NCBI RefSeq assembly: GCF_027923545.1
Contig: NZ_BROH01000013.1
Span: 61,219 to 125,218, forward strand
DNA: 64,000 nt
DNA from: Sinisalibacter aestuarii
Lineage (GTDB): Bacteria > Pseudomonadota > Alphaproteobacteria > Rhodobacterales > Rhodobacteraceae
Reading direction: 5' to 3'
The notes beneath the pieces are model-generated. The model was not told the origin of the DNA. It saw nothing but the letters and a program-made list of their open reading frames with translations, and made no database searches. Position numbers and translations under genes: made by a program. This document shows, in pieces, positions 15,361 through 24,093 of the stretch (the stretch's first letter is position 1; every line of letters begins with the position of its first letter).

Positions 15361-17024
15361 CAACGCCATCGCAAACCATCGTCGAGGCCGGCACCCGCAC
15401 CTCGGCGCAAACGCTGGCCGAGGCCGCCCGCAAATGGCCCGACGCCACCGCGCTGCTGATCGACGGCACCCGGCTGACATGGGCCACGCTCGACGCCGAG
15501 GCGCGGCTCTGGGCGCGCGGGCTGGTCGCCGCCGGGGTGCGCCCCGGCGCGCATGTGGGCATCCTCATGCCCAATTGCGCCGAATATGTGCGGCTGTTCT
15601 ATGCCTGCGGGATGATCGGCGCCACGGCCCTGACGATCAATGCCCGCTTCAAGGACGACGATCTGGGCTACGCCATCCACCATTCGGACATGGACATCCT
15701 GTTCATCGGTGGGCAGGCGCGGGAATACACCGATTTTCACGCCATGCTCCTGCGGCTCTACCCCGAGCTTGCCGGCTGGACCGGCGCACCGCTGGCGCTG
15801 GCCGACGCGCCCAGCCTGCGCAGGATCTACAACCTGTGCGACCCACGCGATCACGGCTGGCCCGATGGCGATACGCTGATGGCCGGCGCGGCCGGCGTGC
15901 CCGAGGATGAGGTCACGCGGCTGCGCGATGCCACCTCGCCCGCATCCCATGCGCTGATGATGTATTCCTCGGGCACCACGGCGCATCCCAAGGCCTGCAT
16001 GCTCACCCACCGCACCCTGGGCATGATCGGCGCGGCCTTTGCCGAGCGGTTCCACCTCGCCCCCGGCGACAGCGTGATGAACCCCCTGCCCTTCTTCCAC
16101 ATGTCGTCGATGCTGCCGATGGCCGCCTGCCGCGCCTCGGGCGCCGCGCAGATCGCCACCGCCCATTTCGAACCGGGCGAGGCGCTGCGGCTGATGGAGG
16201 AAGAACGGGTGACCTTCGGCTATCTGTCCTTCCCGACGCTGGTGAACCAGCTCATCAACCACCCCGATTTTGCCGGGCGCGATCTGTCGCGGCTGCGCTA
16301 CCTGCATTGCGTCGGCCCCGCCGAGACGATGCAGAAATACACCCGCGCCTTTCCCGGCGCGCAATATATCAACGCCTACGGGCTGACCGAAGCCACCGGC
16401 GTGCCCTGCTACACCGACCCCGAAGACCCGGCGGAAGAGGCGCTGTCCGTCTCCGGCAGGCCCTTCGACGGGATCACCGGCAAGGCGGTGGACCCGGAGA
16501 CGCTGGCCGACATGCCGCCGGGCGAGCGTGGCGAGATCTGGCTGTCGGGCTGGGCGCTGTTCGACGGCTATTACAAGGATGACGAGGCCACCGCGCGGGC
16601 GCTGGTCGATGGCTGGCTGCGCACCGGCGATATGGGGCATGTGCGCGCCGACGGGCGCATCGTCTATGACGGGCGGCTGAAGGACATGCTCAAGATCGGC
16701 GGCGAGAACGTGGCGGCGCTGGAGATCGAGACCTGGCTGTGCTCGCATCCCGATATCCAGATCGCGCAGGTGATCGGGGTGCCGGACGACCATCTGTTCG
16801 AGGTGGCGGCGGCCTATGTCGAGCTGACGCCGGGGGCGCATATCACACCGGGCGAGATCGTGGATTACTGCATCGGCCAGATCGCCAGCTACAAGATCCC
16901 GCGCTATGTGCGGATCGTGGACAGCTGGCCGATGTCGACGACGAAGATCCAGAAGTTCAAGCTGGCGCGCGACTTCACGCCAGCCGAAAAGATCGACCCG
17001 AAGACGCGGGCGAAAGCGGGCTGA
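15357..17024 (+). CDS. Acyl-CoA synthetase / AMP-dependent carboxylate-CoA ligase
   Basis: A complete 555-residue ANL enzyme. The P-loop YSSGTTAHPKA is at 203-213, followed by the NAYGLTEATG adenine-binding motif, GEIWLSGWALFDGY, RTGDMGH (the ribose Asp present), the KIGGENV hinge, and a lysine in TTKIQKFK near the C-terminus. It adenylates a carboxylic acid and transfers it to CoA, making it the most likely activating enzyme of the island. The ATG at 15357 overlaps the ThuA stop; an in-frame ATG six codons upstream (15339) is a less likely alternative. Confidence 0.92.
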   Translation: MTTPSQTIVEAGTRTSAQTLAEAARKWPDATALLIDGTRLTWATLDAEARLWARGLVAAGVRPGAHVGILMPNCAEYVRLFYACGMIGATALTINARFKDDDLGYAIHHSDMDILFIGGQAREYTDFHAMLLRLYPELAGWTGAPLALADAPSLRRIYNLCDPRDHGWPDGDTLMAGAAGVPEDEVTRLRDATSPASHALMMYSSGTTAHPKACMLTHRTLGMIGAAFAERFHLAPGDSVMNPLPFFHMSSMLPMAACRASGAAQIATAHFEPGEALRLMEEERVTFGYLSFPTLVNQLINHPDFAGRDLSRLRYLHCVGPAETMQKYTRAFPGAQYINAYGLTEATGVPCYTDPEDPAEEALSVSGRPFDGITGKAVDPETLADMPPGERGEIWLSGWALFDGYYKDDEATARALVDGWLRTGDMGHVRADGRIVYDGRLKDMLKIGGENVAALEIETWLCSHPDIQIAQVIGVPDDHLFEVAAAYVELTPGAHITPGEIVDYCIGQIASYKIPRYVRIVDSWPMSTTKIQKFKLARDFTPAEKIDPKTRAKAG

Positions 17025-17026
17025 TC

Positions 17027-17827
17027 TCAGCCCGCGTCGCGCGCCTCGCGCGCCGCTCTGGCGGCAGCGACGATCTCGGCATTGGTGGGGTTGCGCCGCA
17101 GAGTCACGCCGCCATTCACCTGCAGCACCTCGCCGGTCACGAAACAGGCATCGGAGCAGAGCCATGTGATCGCCTCGGCGGTGTCGTCCAGCGTGCCGAC
17201 CCGGCCCAGCGGGTATTCCTTCGCAAAGGCGCCCACCACGGCCGGATTACGCGCCGCGCGCTCGGTCATCGGCGAGGCGGTGAAACCGGGCGCGACGCTG
17301 TTGGCCCGGATGCCGCGCGCCCCGAACTCGTTGGCGATGCAGCGGATCACATGGTCGATCCCCGCCTTGGTGCCCATATAGGCGGCATGGTCTTCCATCA
17401 TGATCTTCGCCGTCGCGCTCGATACCTGCACGATCGAGCCGCCATCGGCCATCACCCTCAGCATCGACTGGAAGAACTGGAAAGGTCCGACGAATTGCAG
17501 CGACGCCATCCGGTCGAGCTCTTCGCGGGTGGTGTCGAGGAAGGGGGTGAGCAGCCCCCAGCCGGTGGCGTTGACCGCGATGTCGACGCCGCCAAGCGCC
17601 TCGACCGCCGCCGTGGCGAGGCCGGCAAGCTGACCCTCATCGGTGATGTCGCAGACCGCATGGGCGCCGCCAATCTCCTGCGCCAGCGCCGCCAGCGGCG
17701 CCTCATGGCGCCCGGCCACCAGCACCTGGGCGCCTTCACGGGCGAACTGCCGGGCGGTGACCTGCCCCAGATTGCCCTCCCCCGCCGCGCCGATGATGAC
17801 CGCGCGTTTACCTTCCAGACGTTTCAT
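17027..17827 (-). CDS. SDR family oxidoreductase
   Basis: A 266-residue SDR with an unusual glycine motif (IGAAGEGNLGQV), a VSS serine, the catalytic Y-M-G-T-K and a C-terminal LQVNGGVTLRR. It extends about 20 residues beyond the usual end as an Ala/Arg-rich helix. The start at 17827 has GGAGG 7 nt upstream. It is the second gene of a minus operon after the VOC gene (10-bp gap), and converges on the ligase with only 2 bp between the stops. Confidence 0.9.
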   Translation of the reverse strand: MKRLEGKRAVIIGAAGEGNLGQVTARQFAREGAQVLVAGRHEAPLAALAQEIGGAHAVCDITDEGQLAGLATAAVEALGGVDIAVNATGWGLLTPFLDTTREELDRMASLQFVGPFQFFQSMLRVMADGGSIVQVSSATAKIMMEDHAAYMGTKAGIDHVIRCIANEFGARGIRANSVAPGFTASPMTERAARNPAVVGAFAKEYPLGRVGTLDDTAEAITWLCSDACFVTGEVLQVNGGVTLRRNPTNAEIVAAARAAREARDAG

Positions 17828-17837
17828 GATGCCTCCA

Positions 17838-18380
17838 TCACAGGATTGGTTCCGGCCAGCCCTCGCGGATCGGGTCGGTCCCGTCCCAACCCACCGCCGC
17901 TGCACGGATCTGGTCGAAAATCGACCGCCGCTCCGCCGTCAACTCGGTCACCTCGAAGGTGAAATCGGGCTCGGCGGGATGCTGGTAGTAGACGAAGGGG
18001 CCGTAGCGCGACCGCCCCTCCTGCACGATCGCGAACCCCTTGGCCAACGCCGCCTGCATGACGGCATCGTAGCGTTCGGACCATGACGAATAATGATGCG
18101 GGGTCAGGCCGAAACCGTGCCGCCCGGCAAACTCGGTATAGATCGACGCGCCCGGGCTGTGCTGCTGGATCACCTCGACCTGCATGTCGCCGGAATTGGC
18201 GAGCGCCGCGTCGATGCGGATCTCGATCGGCTCGCCCCGGTAGCGGCATTGAGCCACCGGAACATCGCGGGCGACGAACCACGGGCCGATGCCCGCCGTC
18301 TCATGCAGGAAGGTCAGGGCGCGCTCCATGTCGTCGGTGACGTAGGCAATCTGGCGCACATCGCCAAAGATACGGCTCAT
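17838..18380 (-). CDS. VOC (glyoxalase-fold) family protein
   Basis: A 180-residue VOC protein related to the partial gene at 1-499. Shared features are AYVTDDMERAL at the N-terminus, a GIGPWFVARDVPV strand, YRGEP and QVEVIQQHSPGAS. A C-terminal FTFEVTELT strand would supply the last metal ligand. It may be a lyase, epimerase or dioxygenase on a pathway intermediate. Its promoter region, shared with the GntR gene at 18611, carries a GTATAC palindrome 15 bp upstream of the start, a place where bound protein would block initiation. Confidence 0.88.
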   Translation of the reverse strand: MSRIFGDVRQIAYVTDDMERALTFLHETAGIGPWFVARDVPVAQCRYRGEPIEIRIDAALANSGDMQVEVIQQHSPGASIYTEFAGRHGFGLTPHHYSSWSERYDAVMQAALAKGFAIVQEGRSRYGPFVYYQHPAEPDFTFEVTELTAERRSIFDQIRAAAVGWDGTDPIREGWPEPIL

Positions 18381-18392
18381 TTGCTCCTCCTT

Positions 18393-18422
18393 TTGTATAC
18401 GATTAGCACCATATTCGCATAC
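18393..18422. promoter_or_regulatory. Candidate GntR operators in the gntR/VOC divergent region
   Basis: GTATAC at 18395-18400 (TTTTGTATACGAT) and GCATAC at 18417-18422 (ATTCGCATACTTA) lie 22 bp apart, about two helical turns, just upstream of the minus-strand VOC gene and about 190 bp before the GntR start. This suits control of the VOC/SDR operon and possibly autoregulation. Confidence 0.5.
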
Positions 18423-18493
18423 TTACAAAGAGAAACTTCTTGGCTCGCGCCGTCTCCACCTTGAATGGCTGGCAATCGGGCCAAGCGCCACAA

Positions 18494-18513
18494 TGCCGCA
18501 GCGGCACTTTTTT
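18494..18513 (+). terminator. Intrinsic terminator-like hairpin in the gntR leader
   Basis: TGCCGCAGCGGCA (18494-18506) forms a short GC hairpin followed directly by CTTTTTT (18507-18513). It is upstream of the GntR gene on the same strand, with no upstream plus-strand gene to terminate. It could be an attenuator, or it could stop spurious transcripts from the divergent promoter. Confidence 0.4.
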
Positions 18514-18610
18514 CCGCAAGTAAAGTCTGGCAAGCGCGGTATCCGCAATGCTAACATAAAAATACGAAAGACTGGGAAATCCGGGACGCTCAGAAAAGGA
18601 AATATAAGAC

Positions 18611-19297
18611 ATGGCAAGAACCGCCGGCCTGACCCACGCAGAATTCGTGCGCCTTTCCCTTGAAAACGACATCTTTTCCGGGCGTCTGGCGCCCGGCGCG
18701 TCGCTCGACGAGGAAGCCCTTGCGCGGCGCTTCTCGGTGTCGCGCACGCCAGTGCGCGAGGCGATGTTGCAACTGATTCAGTCGGGGCTTGTCGAGAAAA
18801 AGCCGCGTCAGGGCGCAATCGTCACCCAGATCGACCTGTCGGACATGATCCGGCTGTTCGAGGTGATGTCGGAACTCGAAGGCATCTGCGCCAAATTCGC
18901 CGCCCGCCGGATGACCCCGCAGGAACGCAAGGCCATTCGCAAGCTGCATGAGCAGTCGGTCGAGGCTTACGAGGCGGGAGACCACGACAAGTATTACACC
19001 CTCAGCCGCAAATTCCACCTGATGGTGATCGAGGGCACCCATAACCAGGAGCTGATCGAGACGACCAATCGCCTCGGGATCAAGCTGGTGCCCTATCGCC
19101 GCTTCCAGCTCTCCTACCCCGGACGCTCCGAGAGCAACCTGCGCGATCACGAAGCGATCATGGAAGCGATTGTGGATGGCGAATACGAGCTGGCCGCCGA
19201 GCTGTTCCGCAAGCACACCAATGTGCAGGGCGACGTGCTGGCCGAATATATCGCGATGGGCGACCGCGAAGCGAAAAAGCAAAGCGCCGCAAGCTGA
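18611..19297 (+). CDS. GntR family transcriptional regulator (FCD subfamily)
   Basis: A 228-residue FadR-type repressor. The winged helix spans about 8-72 (LARRFSVSRTPVREAML is the recognition region). The all-helical FCD ligand domain spans about 78-215, with H136, H180 and H202 spaced as the metal or ligand histidines. FCD regulators usually bind short carboxylic acids and release DNA. It is the only regulator inside the 32-kb island, and GTATAC-type palindromes occur in most of the island's promoter regions, so it is the probable island-wide regulator. The start follows AAAAGGAAAT. Confidence 0.92.
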   Translation: MARTAGLTHAEFVRLSLENDIFSGRLAPGASLDEEALARRFSVSRTPVREAMLQLIQSGLVEKKPRQGAIVTQIDLSDMIRLFEVMSELEGICAKFAARRMTPQERKAIRKLHEQSVEAYEAGDHDKYYTLSRKFHLMVIEGTHNQELIETTNRLGIKLVPYRRFQLSYPGRSESNLRDHEAIMEAIVDGEYELAAELFRKHTNVQGDVLAEYIAMGDREAKKQSAAS

Positions 19298-19324
19298 TCG
19301 CCTGCCCCGCAGGGCCAAAATGCA

Positions 19325-19356
19325 AACCGCCGGGAGCAATCCCGGCGGTTCTTTGT
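19325..19356. terminator. Intrinsic terminator after gntR
   Basis: AACCGCCGGGA (19325-19335) and TCCCGGCGGTT (19340-19350) form a perfect 11-bp stem with a GCAA tetraloop, followed by CTTTGTT. It separates the GntR gene (ends at 19297) from the convergent E2 gene (ends at 19376). Confidence 0.85.
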
Positions 19357-19375
19357 TGTCGCCTGTGCGCCCGCG

Positions 19376-20797
19376 TCAGGAGAGCAGGCGCATCGGGTCT
19401 TCGATCAGGCCGCGCAAGGTGGCGAGGAACTGCGCCGCAAGCGCCCCGTCGATGGCCCGGTGATCGGCCGAGAGCGTGGCCGAGATCATCGTGGCGAACA
19501 GCACCGCACCGTCCGGCCCCTCGACCGCCTCACGCCGCGGGCCGCCCACGGCCAGGATCGCGCCCTGCGGCGGGTTGATGATCGCGTCGAATTCACGCAC
19601 GCCGAACATGCCGAGGTTGGACAGGGTGAAGGTGCCGCCCTTCAGCTCCTCCGCCGTCAACGCGCGGGCGCGGGCGCGGGCGGCCAGATCGGCGGCGGCG
19701 CCGGCGATGTCGCGCAGGCCACGCTGGCCCGCATCCCGCAGCACCGGCGTGATCAGCCCGCCGTCGATCGCCACGGCGACCGAGATATCGGCACGCTCGA
19801 ACAGCGTCACCCCGTTCTCCGACACATGGACATTCACGCCCGGATGCTCGGTCAGCGCCATGCCGCAGGCACGGATGAGGAAATCGTTGACCGAGATCTT
19901 CGCGCCGCCCGAGCCGTTCATGCCTTTGCGCAGATCCATCAGCGCGTCGATCCGCAGATCGACGGTGGTGTAGAAATGCGGCACGTTCTGCTTCGACGCG
20001 GCGAGCGCTCTGGCAATGGATTTGCGCATTCCCGTGAAGGGCTGCTCGCTGCCGGTTTCGGCGGGCATGGCGGCAGCCGGGCCCGCGCCGCGCGCGGGTT
20101 TGGCAGGCCGCGACCAGAGCCCGGCACGGATCGCCGCCGCTTCGGCATCGGCGAGCGAGACCCGGCCCTTGCGCCCGCTGCCGGCGATCCCGGCCAGACC
20201 AAGCCCGACCTCGCCCGCGAATTTGCGCGCGATAGGGCTGGCATGGATTGTGGCGTTTTCGGCCCGAATATCCTCGATGGAACGCGCGGGCGCGCTTGCC
20301 CGGGCCACATCGTCGCGGGTGACCTTGCCGCGATGCCCGCTGCCCGCGACCGTGGCCAGATCGACGCCCGACTGTTCGGCCACCCGTTTGGCCAGCGGCG
20401 TGGCGCGCAGATCGGCCCCGGCAGGCGGGGTGGCCCCGGCAACCGGCTCGGGCGCGGCAACCGCCGCCTCGGCGCCCTGTTCGGACGGCTCGAAAGAGGC
20501 GTCGACTGGCTTGTATTCGGCAATGAACAGCTCAATCGCGGCCTCGTTGACGGCGGGCTCGGCCATCACCGCGATCAGCGCGCCAACGGGCGCAACCTCG
20601 CCCTCGGGCACGAGGATGCGGCGCAGGGTGCCGGACTGATCCAGCTCGACGCTGTTGACGATCTTGTCGGTTTCGATATCCACCAGTTCGGCGCCCTTCT
20701 CGGCGCTCTGCCCCTCGGCCAGATGCCAGGCGGTTACCGTGCCTTCGGACATTTCCAGGCCCCATTTGGGAAGCGTGATCGCAATAATCTGGCTCAT
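19376..20797 (-). CDS. Dihydrolipoyllysine acyltransferase (E2) with two subunit-binding domains
   Basis: A 473-residue E2 of a 2-oxoacid or acetoin-type dehydrogenase complex. The N-terminal lipoyl domain (1-80) has lipoyl-Lys K45 in DIETDKIVN. Two peripheral-subunit-binding motifs follow, at about 131-167 (ATPLAKRVAE...GKVTRDDV) and 185-222 (ASPIARKFA...GRVSLADA). The catalytic CoA-acyltransferase domain ends with the active-site H446 in DHRAIDG. Two subunit-binding domains with one lipoyl domain is an unusual layout. It is the last gene of the E1 alpha, E1 beta, E2 operon, 1 bp after E1 beta. Confidence 0.9.
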   Translation of the reverse strand: MSQIIAITLPKWGLEMSEGTVTAWHLAEGQSAEKGAELVDIETDKIVNSVELDQSGTLRRILVPEGEVAPVGALIAVMAEPAVNEAAIELFIAEYKPVDASFEPSEQGAEAAVAAPEPVAGATPPAGADLRATPLAKRVAEQSGVDLATVAGSGHRGKVTRDDVARASAPARSIEDIRAENATIHASPIARKFAGEVGLGLAGIAGSGRKGRVSLADAEAAAIRAGLWSRPAKPARGAGPAAAMPAETGSEQPFTGMRKSIARALAASKQNVPHFYTTVDLRIDALMDLRKGMNGSGGAKISVNDFLIRACGMALTEHPGVNVHVSENGVTLFERADISVAVAIDGGLITPVLRDAGQRGLRDIAGAAADLAARARARALTAEELKGGTFTLSNLGMFGVREFDAIINPPQGAILAVGGPRREAVEGPDGAVLFATMISATLSADHRAIDGALAAQFLATLRGLIEDPMRLLS

Positions 20798-20798
20798 C

Positions 20799-21812
20799 TC
20801 ACACCTCCTTCAGCACGGCGCGAATGGCCGCTTCGATATCGTTGGGGCTGGGCACATAGAGCCGCTCAAGCTCGCGCGCGAAGGGCACGGGCGTATGCGG
20901 CGCGGTGATCTTCTGCACCGGCGCGCGCAGATCGTGAAACCCTTTCGAGGCGGCCAGCCCGGCAATCTCGGAGGCGATGGAGCAGATCGGGTTCGATTCA
21001 TCGACCACCACGAGCCGCCCGGTTTGCGACAGGCTTTCGAGGATCGTCTCCTCGTCGATCGGCGAGGTGGTGCGCATGTCGATCAGGTCGCAGGTGATGC
21101 CCTCGCCGGCCAGCTTGTCGACCGCCTTCATCGCGAAGGGCACCATGCGCGCGATGGCCACAACCGTCACGTCGCTGCCCTCGCGCAGCAGCGCCGCCTC
21201 GCCGAAGGGCACGAGATACTCGCCCTCAGGCACCTCGCCCTTGCGGGCATAGAGCGCCTTGTGCTCGAAGAAGATCACCGGATCGTCGTCGCGGATCGCG
21301 GTGGCCAGCATCCCCTTGGCATCCGCCGGGGTTGAGGGGATCGCCACCTTCAGCCCCGGGATCGCCGACAGCATGGGATAGATCGTCTGGCTGTGCTGGG
21401 CGGCGGCGTTCATGCCCGCGCCCATCGACATGCGCAGCACCACCGGCGTTTTCGCCTTGCCGCCGAACATGTAGCGAAACTTGGCCATCTGGTTGAAGAT
21501 CTGGTCGAGCGAGACGCCGACGAAATCGGCAAACATCAGCTCGGCCACCGGCCGCATCCCCGCCAGGGCCGCGCCATTGGCAAGCCCGACGATGGCGCTT
21601 TCCGAAATCGGCGTGTCGATCACCCGATTGCCGCCGAAGCGGGTCTTGAGGCCCTTGGTCACGCCGAAGATGCCGCCCGCGGCCTCTTCGTTGCCCGACG
21701 AGCCGCCGGAGCCGCCGGCAACGTCTTCGCCGACGACGATCACGCGCTCGTCGCGCTCCATTTCCTGGTGCAGCGCCTGGTTCAGCGCGTCGCGCATTGT
21801 CATTTCAGCCAT
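20799..21812 (-). CDS. 2-oxoacid (acetoin-type) dehydrogenase E1, beta subunit
   Basis: A 337-residue transketolase-fold beta subunit. MTMRDALNQALHQEMERDE, VVGEDVAGG, DTPISESAIVG and the ADFVGVSLDQIFNQ segment are standard for PdhB/AcoB. With E1 alpha it decarboxylates a 2-oxoacid, or cleaves an alpha-hydroxyketone, using thiamine diphosphate. The ATG at 21812 was chosen because GAGGAGC overlaps the E1 alpha stop 8 nt upstream. The gap to E1 alpha is 11 bp. Confidence 0.92.
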   Translation of the reverse strand: MAEMTMRDALNQALHQEMERDERVIVVGEDVAGGSGGSSGNEEAAGGIFGVTKGLKTRFGGNRVIDTPISESAIVGLANGAALAGMRPVAELMFADFVGVSLDQIFNQMAKFRYMFGGKAKTPVVLRMSMGAGMNAAAQHSQTIYPMLSAIPGLKVAIPSTPADAKGMLATAIRDDDPVIFFEHKALYARKGEVPEGEYLVPFGEAALLREGSDVTVVAIARMVPFAMKAVDKLAGEGITCDLIDMRTTSPIDEETILESLSQTGRLVVVDESNPICSIASEIAGLAASKGFHDLRAPVQKITAPHTPVPFARELERLYVPSPNDIEAAIRAVLKEV

Positions 21813-21823
21813 GCCGGTGCTCC

Positions 21824-22789
21824 TCAATAGTCGATGTAGACGTCGGACATCAGAATGTCCTCGCCCGGCACCGGGCCGTTGCGCGCACTGTCGACAGAAG
21901 AGTCGATCAGGGCGAGCACTTCTGCGTCGATTTCGTCCAGTTCCTCGGCGGTGAAGATCCCCGCGCCAGTCACCTTCTCGCGGATGGTTTTCATCGCATC
22001 CACGGTCTCGCGGAAGGTTTTCACCTCATCCTTGGCGCGATAGGCCTGCGGATCGCCTTCGAAATGGCCGAAATAGCGCGTGGCTGTGGCCAGGATCGCC
22101 GCCGGACCGTTGCCCGCGCGGATATAGTCCAGCGCCTTTTCGGTGGCTTCGTATACAGAGAAGTAGTCGAACCCGTCGGCTTCCCAGACCGGGATGCCGA
22201 AGCCCTCGGTGCGGGTCTTCAGATCGGAGCCGATGCCGTAGCTCGCGCCGGTATGTTCGGAATAGCCGTTATTTTCGAGCGCGAAGAGCTTGGGCAGCTT
22301 GAGCACGACGGCCATGTTCATCGCCTCGAACACCGTCCCCTGGTTCGACGCGCCGTCGCCGGTGAAGCTCACCGCCACCGAACCGTCGCCACGCGCCTTG
22401 CAGGCGAGCGCGGCCCCCACGGCGATCGGCTGGCCGGCGCCGACGATGCCGTTGGCGCCCAGCATCCCCTTGGTGAGATCGGCAATATGCATTGAGCCGC
22501 CACGGCCTTTGCACAGACCATCGGCCCGGCCGTAGATCTCGTGCATCATGCCCCTGGGGTCGCAGCCGCGCGCGAGGGCATGGCCGTGGCCCCGGTGGGT
22601 GGAGATGATAAAGTCGCTCTCGCGCAGGTTTTCGCACACGCCGACGGCAATGGCCTCCTGCCCCGAATAGAGGTGGGTGAACCCGGCGATCTCGCCTTTC
22701 GGGTTCTCGACATGGAGACGCTCTTCGAACTCACGGATAAGCCGCATCTGCCGATACGCCTGCCGGATTTGGTCCGGGCTTTGCTGCAT
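21824..22789 (-). CDS. 2-oxoacid (acetoin-type) dehydrogenase E1, alpha subunit
   Basis: A 321-residue ThDP-dependent subunit. The ThDP/Mg motif runs from GDG (144-146) to NN (173-174) in LENNGYSEHT. STHRGHGHALARG is the active-site His region. Small stand-alone alpha and beta subunits with LENNxYSE resemble acetoin dehydrogenases (AcoA/AcoB) as well as branched-chain and pyruvate types, so the substrate is open. The start at 22789 follows GGGAGGATTCC. It diverges from the acyl-CoA dehydrogenase at 22923. Confidence 0.92.
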   Translation of the reverse strand: MQQSPDQIRQAYRQMRLIREFEERLHVENPKGEIAGFTHLYSGQEAIAVGVCENLRESDFIISTHRGHGHALARGCDPRGMMHEIYGRADGLCKGRGGSMHIADLTKGMLGANGIVGAGQPIAVGAALACKARGDGSVAVSFTGDGASNQGTVFEAMNMAVVLKLPKLFALENNGYSEHTGASYGIGSDLKTRTEGFGIPVWEADGFDYFSVYEATEKALDYIRAGNGPAAILATATRYFGHFEGDPQAYRAKDEVKTFRETVDAMKTIREKVTGAGIFTAEELDEIDAEVLALIDSSVDSARNGPVPGEDILMSDVYIDY

Positions 22790-22842
22790 GGAATCCTCCC
22801 TGTCGCCGCCGTCTGTGCACAGAAAAATGCGCTTGTTCTGCG

Positions 22843-22879
22843 ATTGTCTATACTCATCCCAGATTTTTGTGTATATGGA
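22843..22879. promoter_or_regulatory. Degenerate GntR-type sites between E1 alpha and acyl-CoA dehydrogenase
   Basis: TTGTCTATAC (22844-22853) and TTGTGTATATGG (22867-22878) lie about 22 bp apart in the 133-bp divergent gap. Both differ from TTGTATAC by small insertions or changes, so these are weaker candidate sites than those at 4354, 13712, 18395 and 28656. Confidence 0.3.
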
Positions 22880-22922
22880 AAGGGCTATTTTTGTATTCAC
22901 AGAACGGAAGGAACGTGGCCAG

Positions 22923-24086
22923 ATGGACTTCCAGCTGACCGATGACCAGAAAAGCCTGCAGGAGGCCGCGCGCCGTTTCGCGCAGGAACAGCTGCCCGAT
23001 CTCGCCCGCAAGCTTGAAGAAAGCTGCGAGCCTGTGCCGCATGACTGGCTCAAGCGCTATGCCGATATGGGCTTTCTCGGCATCAACGTGGCGGAAAAAT
23101 ACGGCGGTCTGGGCCTCGGCAATCTCGAAGCGCTTCTGGTGGTCGAGGAATTCGCCAAGATCAGCTCGGCCGTCGCCTTCCCGGTCTTTGAAAGCTGCGT
23201 CGGCCCGGTGCGCGCCATCGAGCATTTCGCGCCCGAGAGCCTGCGCGAGCGGGTTATCCCGCGCGTCTGCTCAGGCGAAGCCGTGGTGGCGGTGTCGATG
23301 TCCGAGCCCGATGCCGGCTCGGCGCTCACCGATCTGCGCACCAATGCCAAGGTGGTCGGCGACAAGGTGATCCTCAACGGCACCAAGCGCTGGTGCTCCG
23401 GCGGCGGCCATGCCGATGGCTACGTGGTCTATTGCCGGTTCGACGATGTGCCGGGCGCCAAGGGCATCGGCGCGGTCTATGTCGACAAAGACACGCCCGG
23501 CCTCAGCTTCGGCCCGCAGGAACAGCTCATGGGCTTTCGCGGCGTGCCCTCGTCAGACCTCTATTTCGATAATGTCGAACTGCCGCTCGATGCGGTGATC
23601 GTGCCGGGTGGCGGCTTTAAGAAACTGATGGAAGCCTTTGATCTGGAACGCTGCGGCAATGCCACGATGTCGCTCGGCCAGGCCTCGGGCGCGCTCGACG
23701 ACGTGCTGGACTACGTGCAGGAGCGCAAGCAATTCGGCCGCCCCATCGTCGAGTTCCAGGGTGTGCAGATCAAGCTGGCCGAGATGAAGCTGCGGGTCGA
23801 GGCGGCGCGTCTGCTGATCCACCGAGCGGCGAAGAACGCCGAGGACGGGATGCCCTCGATCCTCGATTCGTCGCTCGCCAAATGCTACGCCAACGAGATC
23901 TCGCGCGAGGTCACCGGCACCGCGGTGCAGCTCATGGGCGGCTATGGCTATTCCAAGGAATACCCGATGGAGCGCCGCTTGCGCGACAGTTGGGGATGGG
24001 GGATTGCCGGCGGCGCGATCGACATCCAGAAAGTAAACATCGCCTCGGCCATGGTCGGGCGGCGGTTCAACCAGCGGGCAGGATGA
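22923..24086 (+). CDS. Acyl-CoA dehydrogenase family protein
   Basis: A 387-residue FAD enzyme that introduces a 2,3-double bond into an acyl-CoA. MSEPDAGSALTDLRT and the QLMGGYGYSKEYPMERRLRDS block are characteristic. The usual C-terminal catalytic EGT is replaced by AGGA (GIAGGAIDIQK). However, a Glu (E242) stands in FDLERC, the isovaleryl-CoA-dehydrogenase-type position, and probably acts as base. Branched or ring-linked substrates are therefore plausible. The start follows GGAAGGAACG. It is followed after 7 bp by a Rieske ferredoxin. Confidence 0.9.
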   Translation: MDFQLTDDQKSLQEAARRFAQEQLPDLARKLEESCEPVPHDWLKRYADMGFLGINVAEKYGGLGLGNLEALLVVEEFAKISSAVAFPVFESCVGPVRAIEHFAPESLRERVIPRVCSGEAVVAVSMSEPDAGSALTDLRTNAKVVGDKVILNGTKRWCSGGGHADGYVVYCRFDDVPGAKGIGAVYVDKDTPGLSFGPQEQLMGFRGVPSSDLYFDNVELPLDAVIVPGGGFKKLMEAFDLERCGNATMSLGQASGALDDVLDYVQERKQFGRPIVEFQGVQIKLAEMKLRVEAARLLIHRAAKNAEDGMPSILDSSLAKCYANEISREVTGTAVQLMGGYGYSKEYPMERRLRDSWGWGIAGGAIDIQKVNIASAMVGRRFNQRAG

Positions 24087-24093
24087 CGCGGGC

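Noticed and set aside
22151..22156. GTATAC inside the E1 alpha coding region
   Set aside because: It is in the middle of a conserved coding segment, far from any start, and about that many are expected by chance. It was not counted as an operator.
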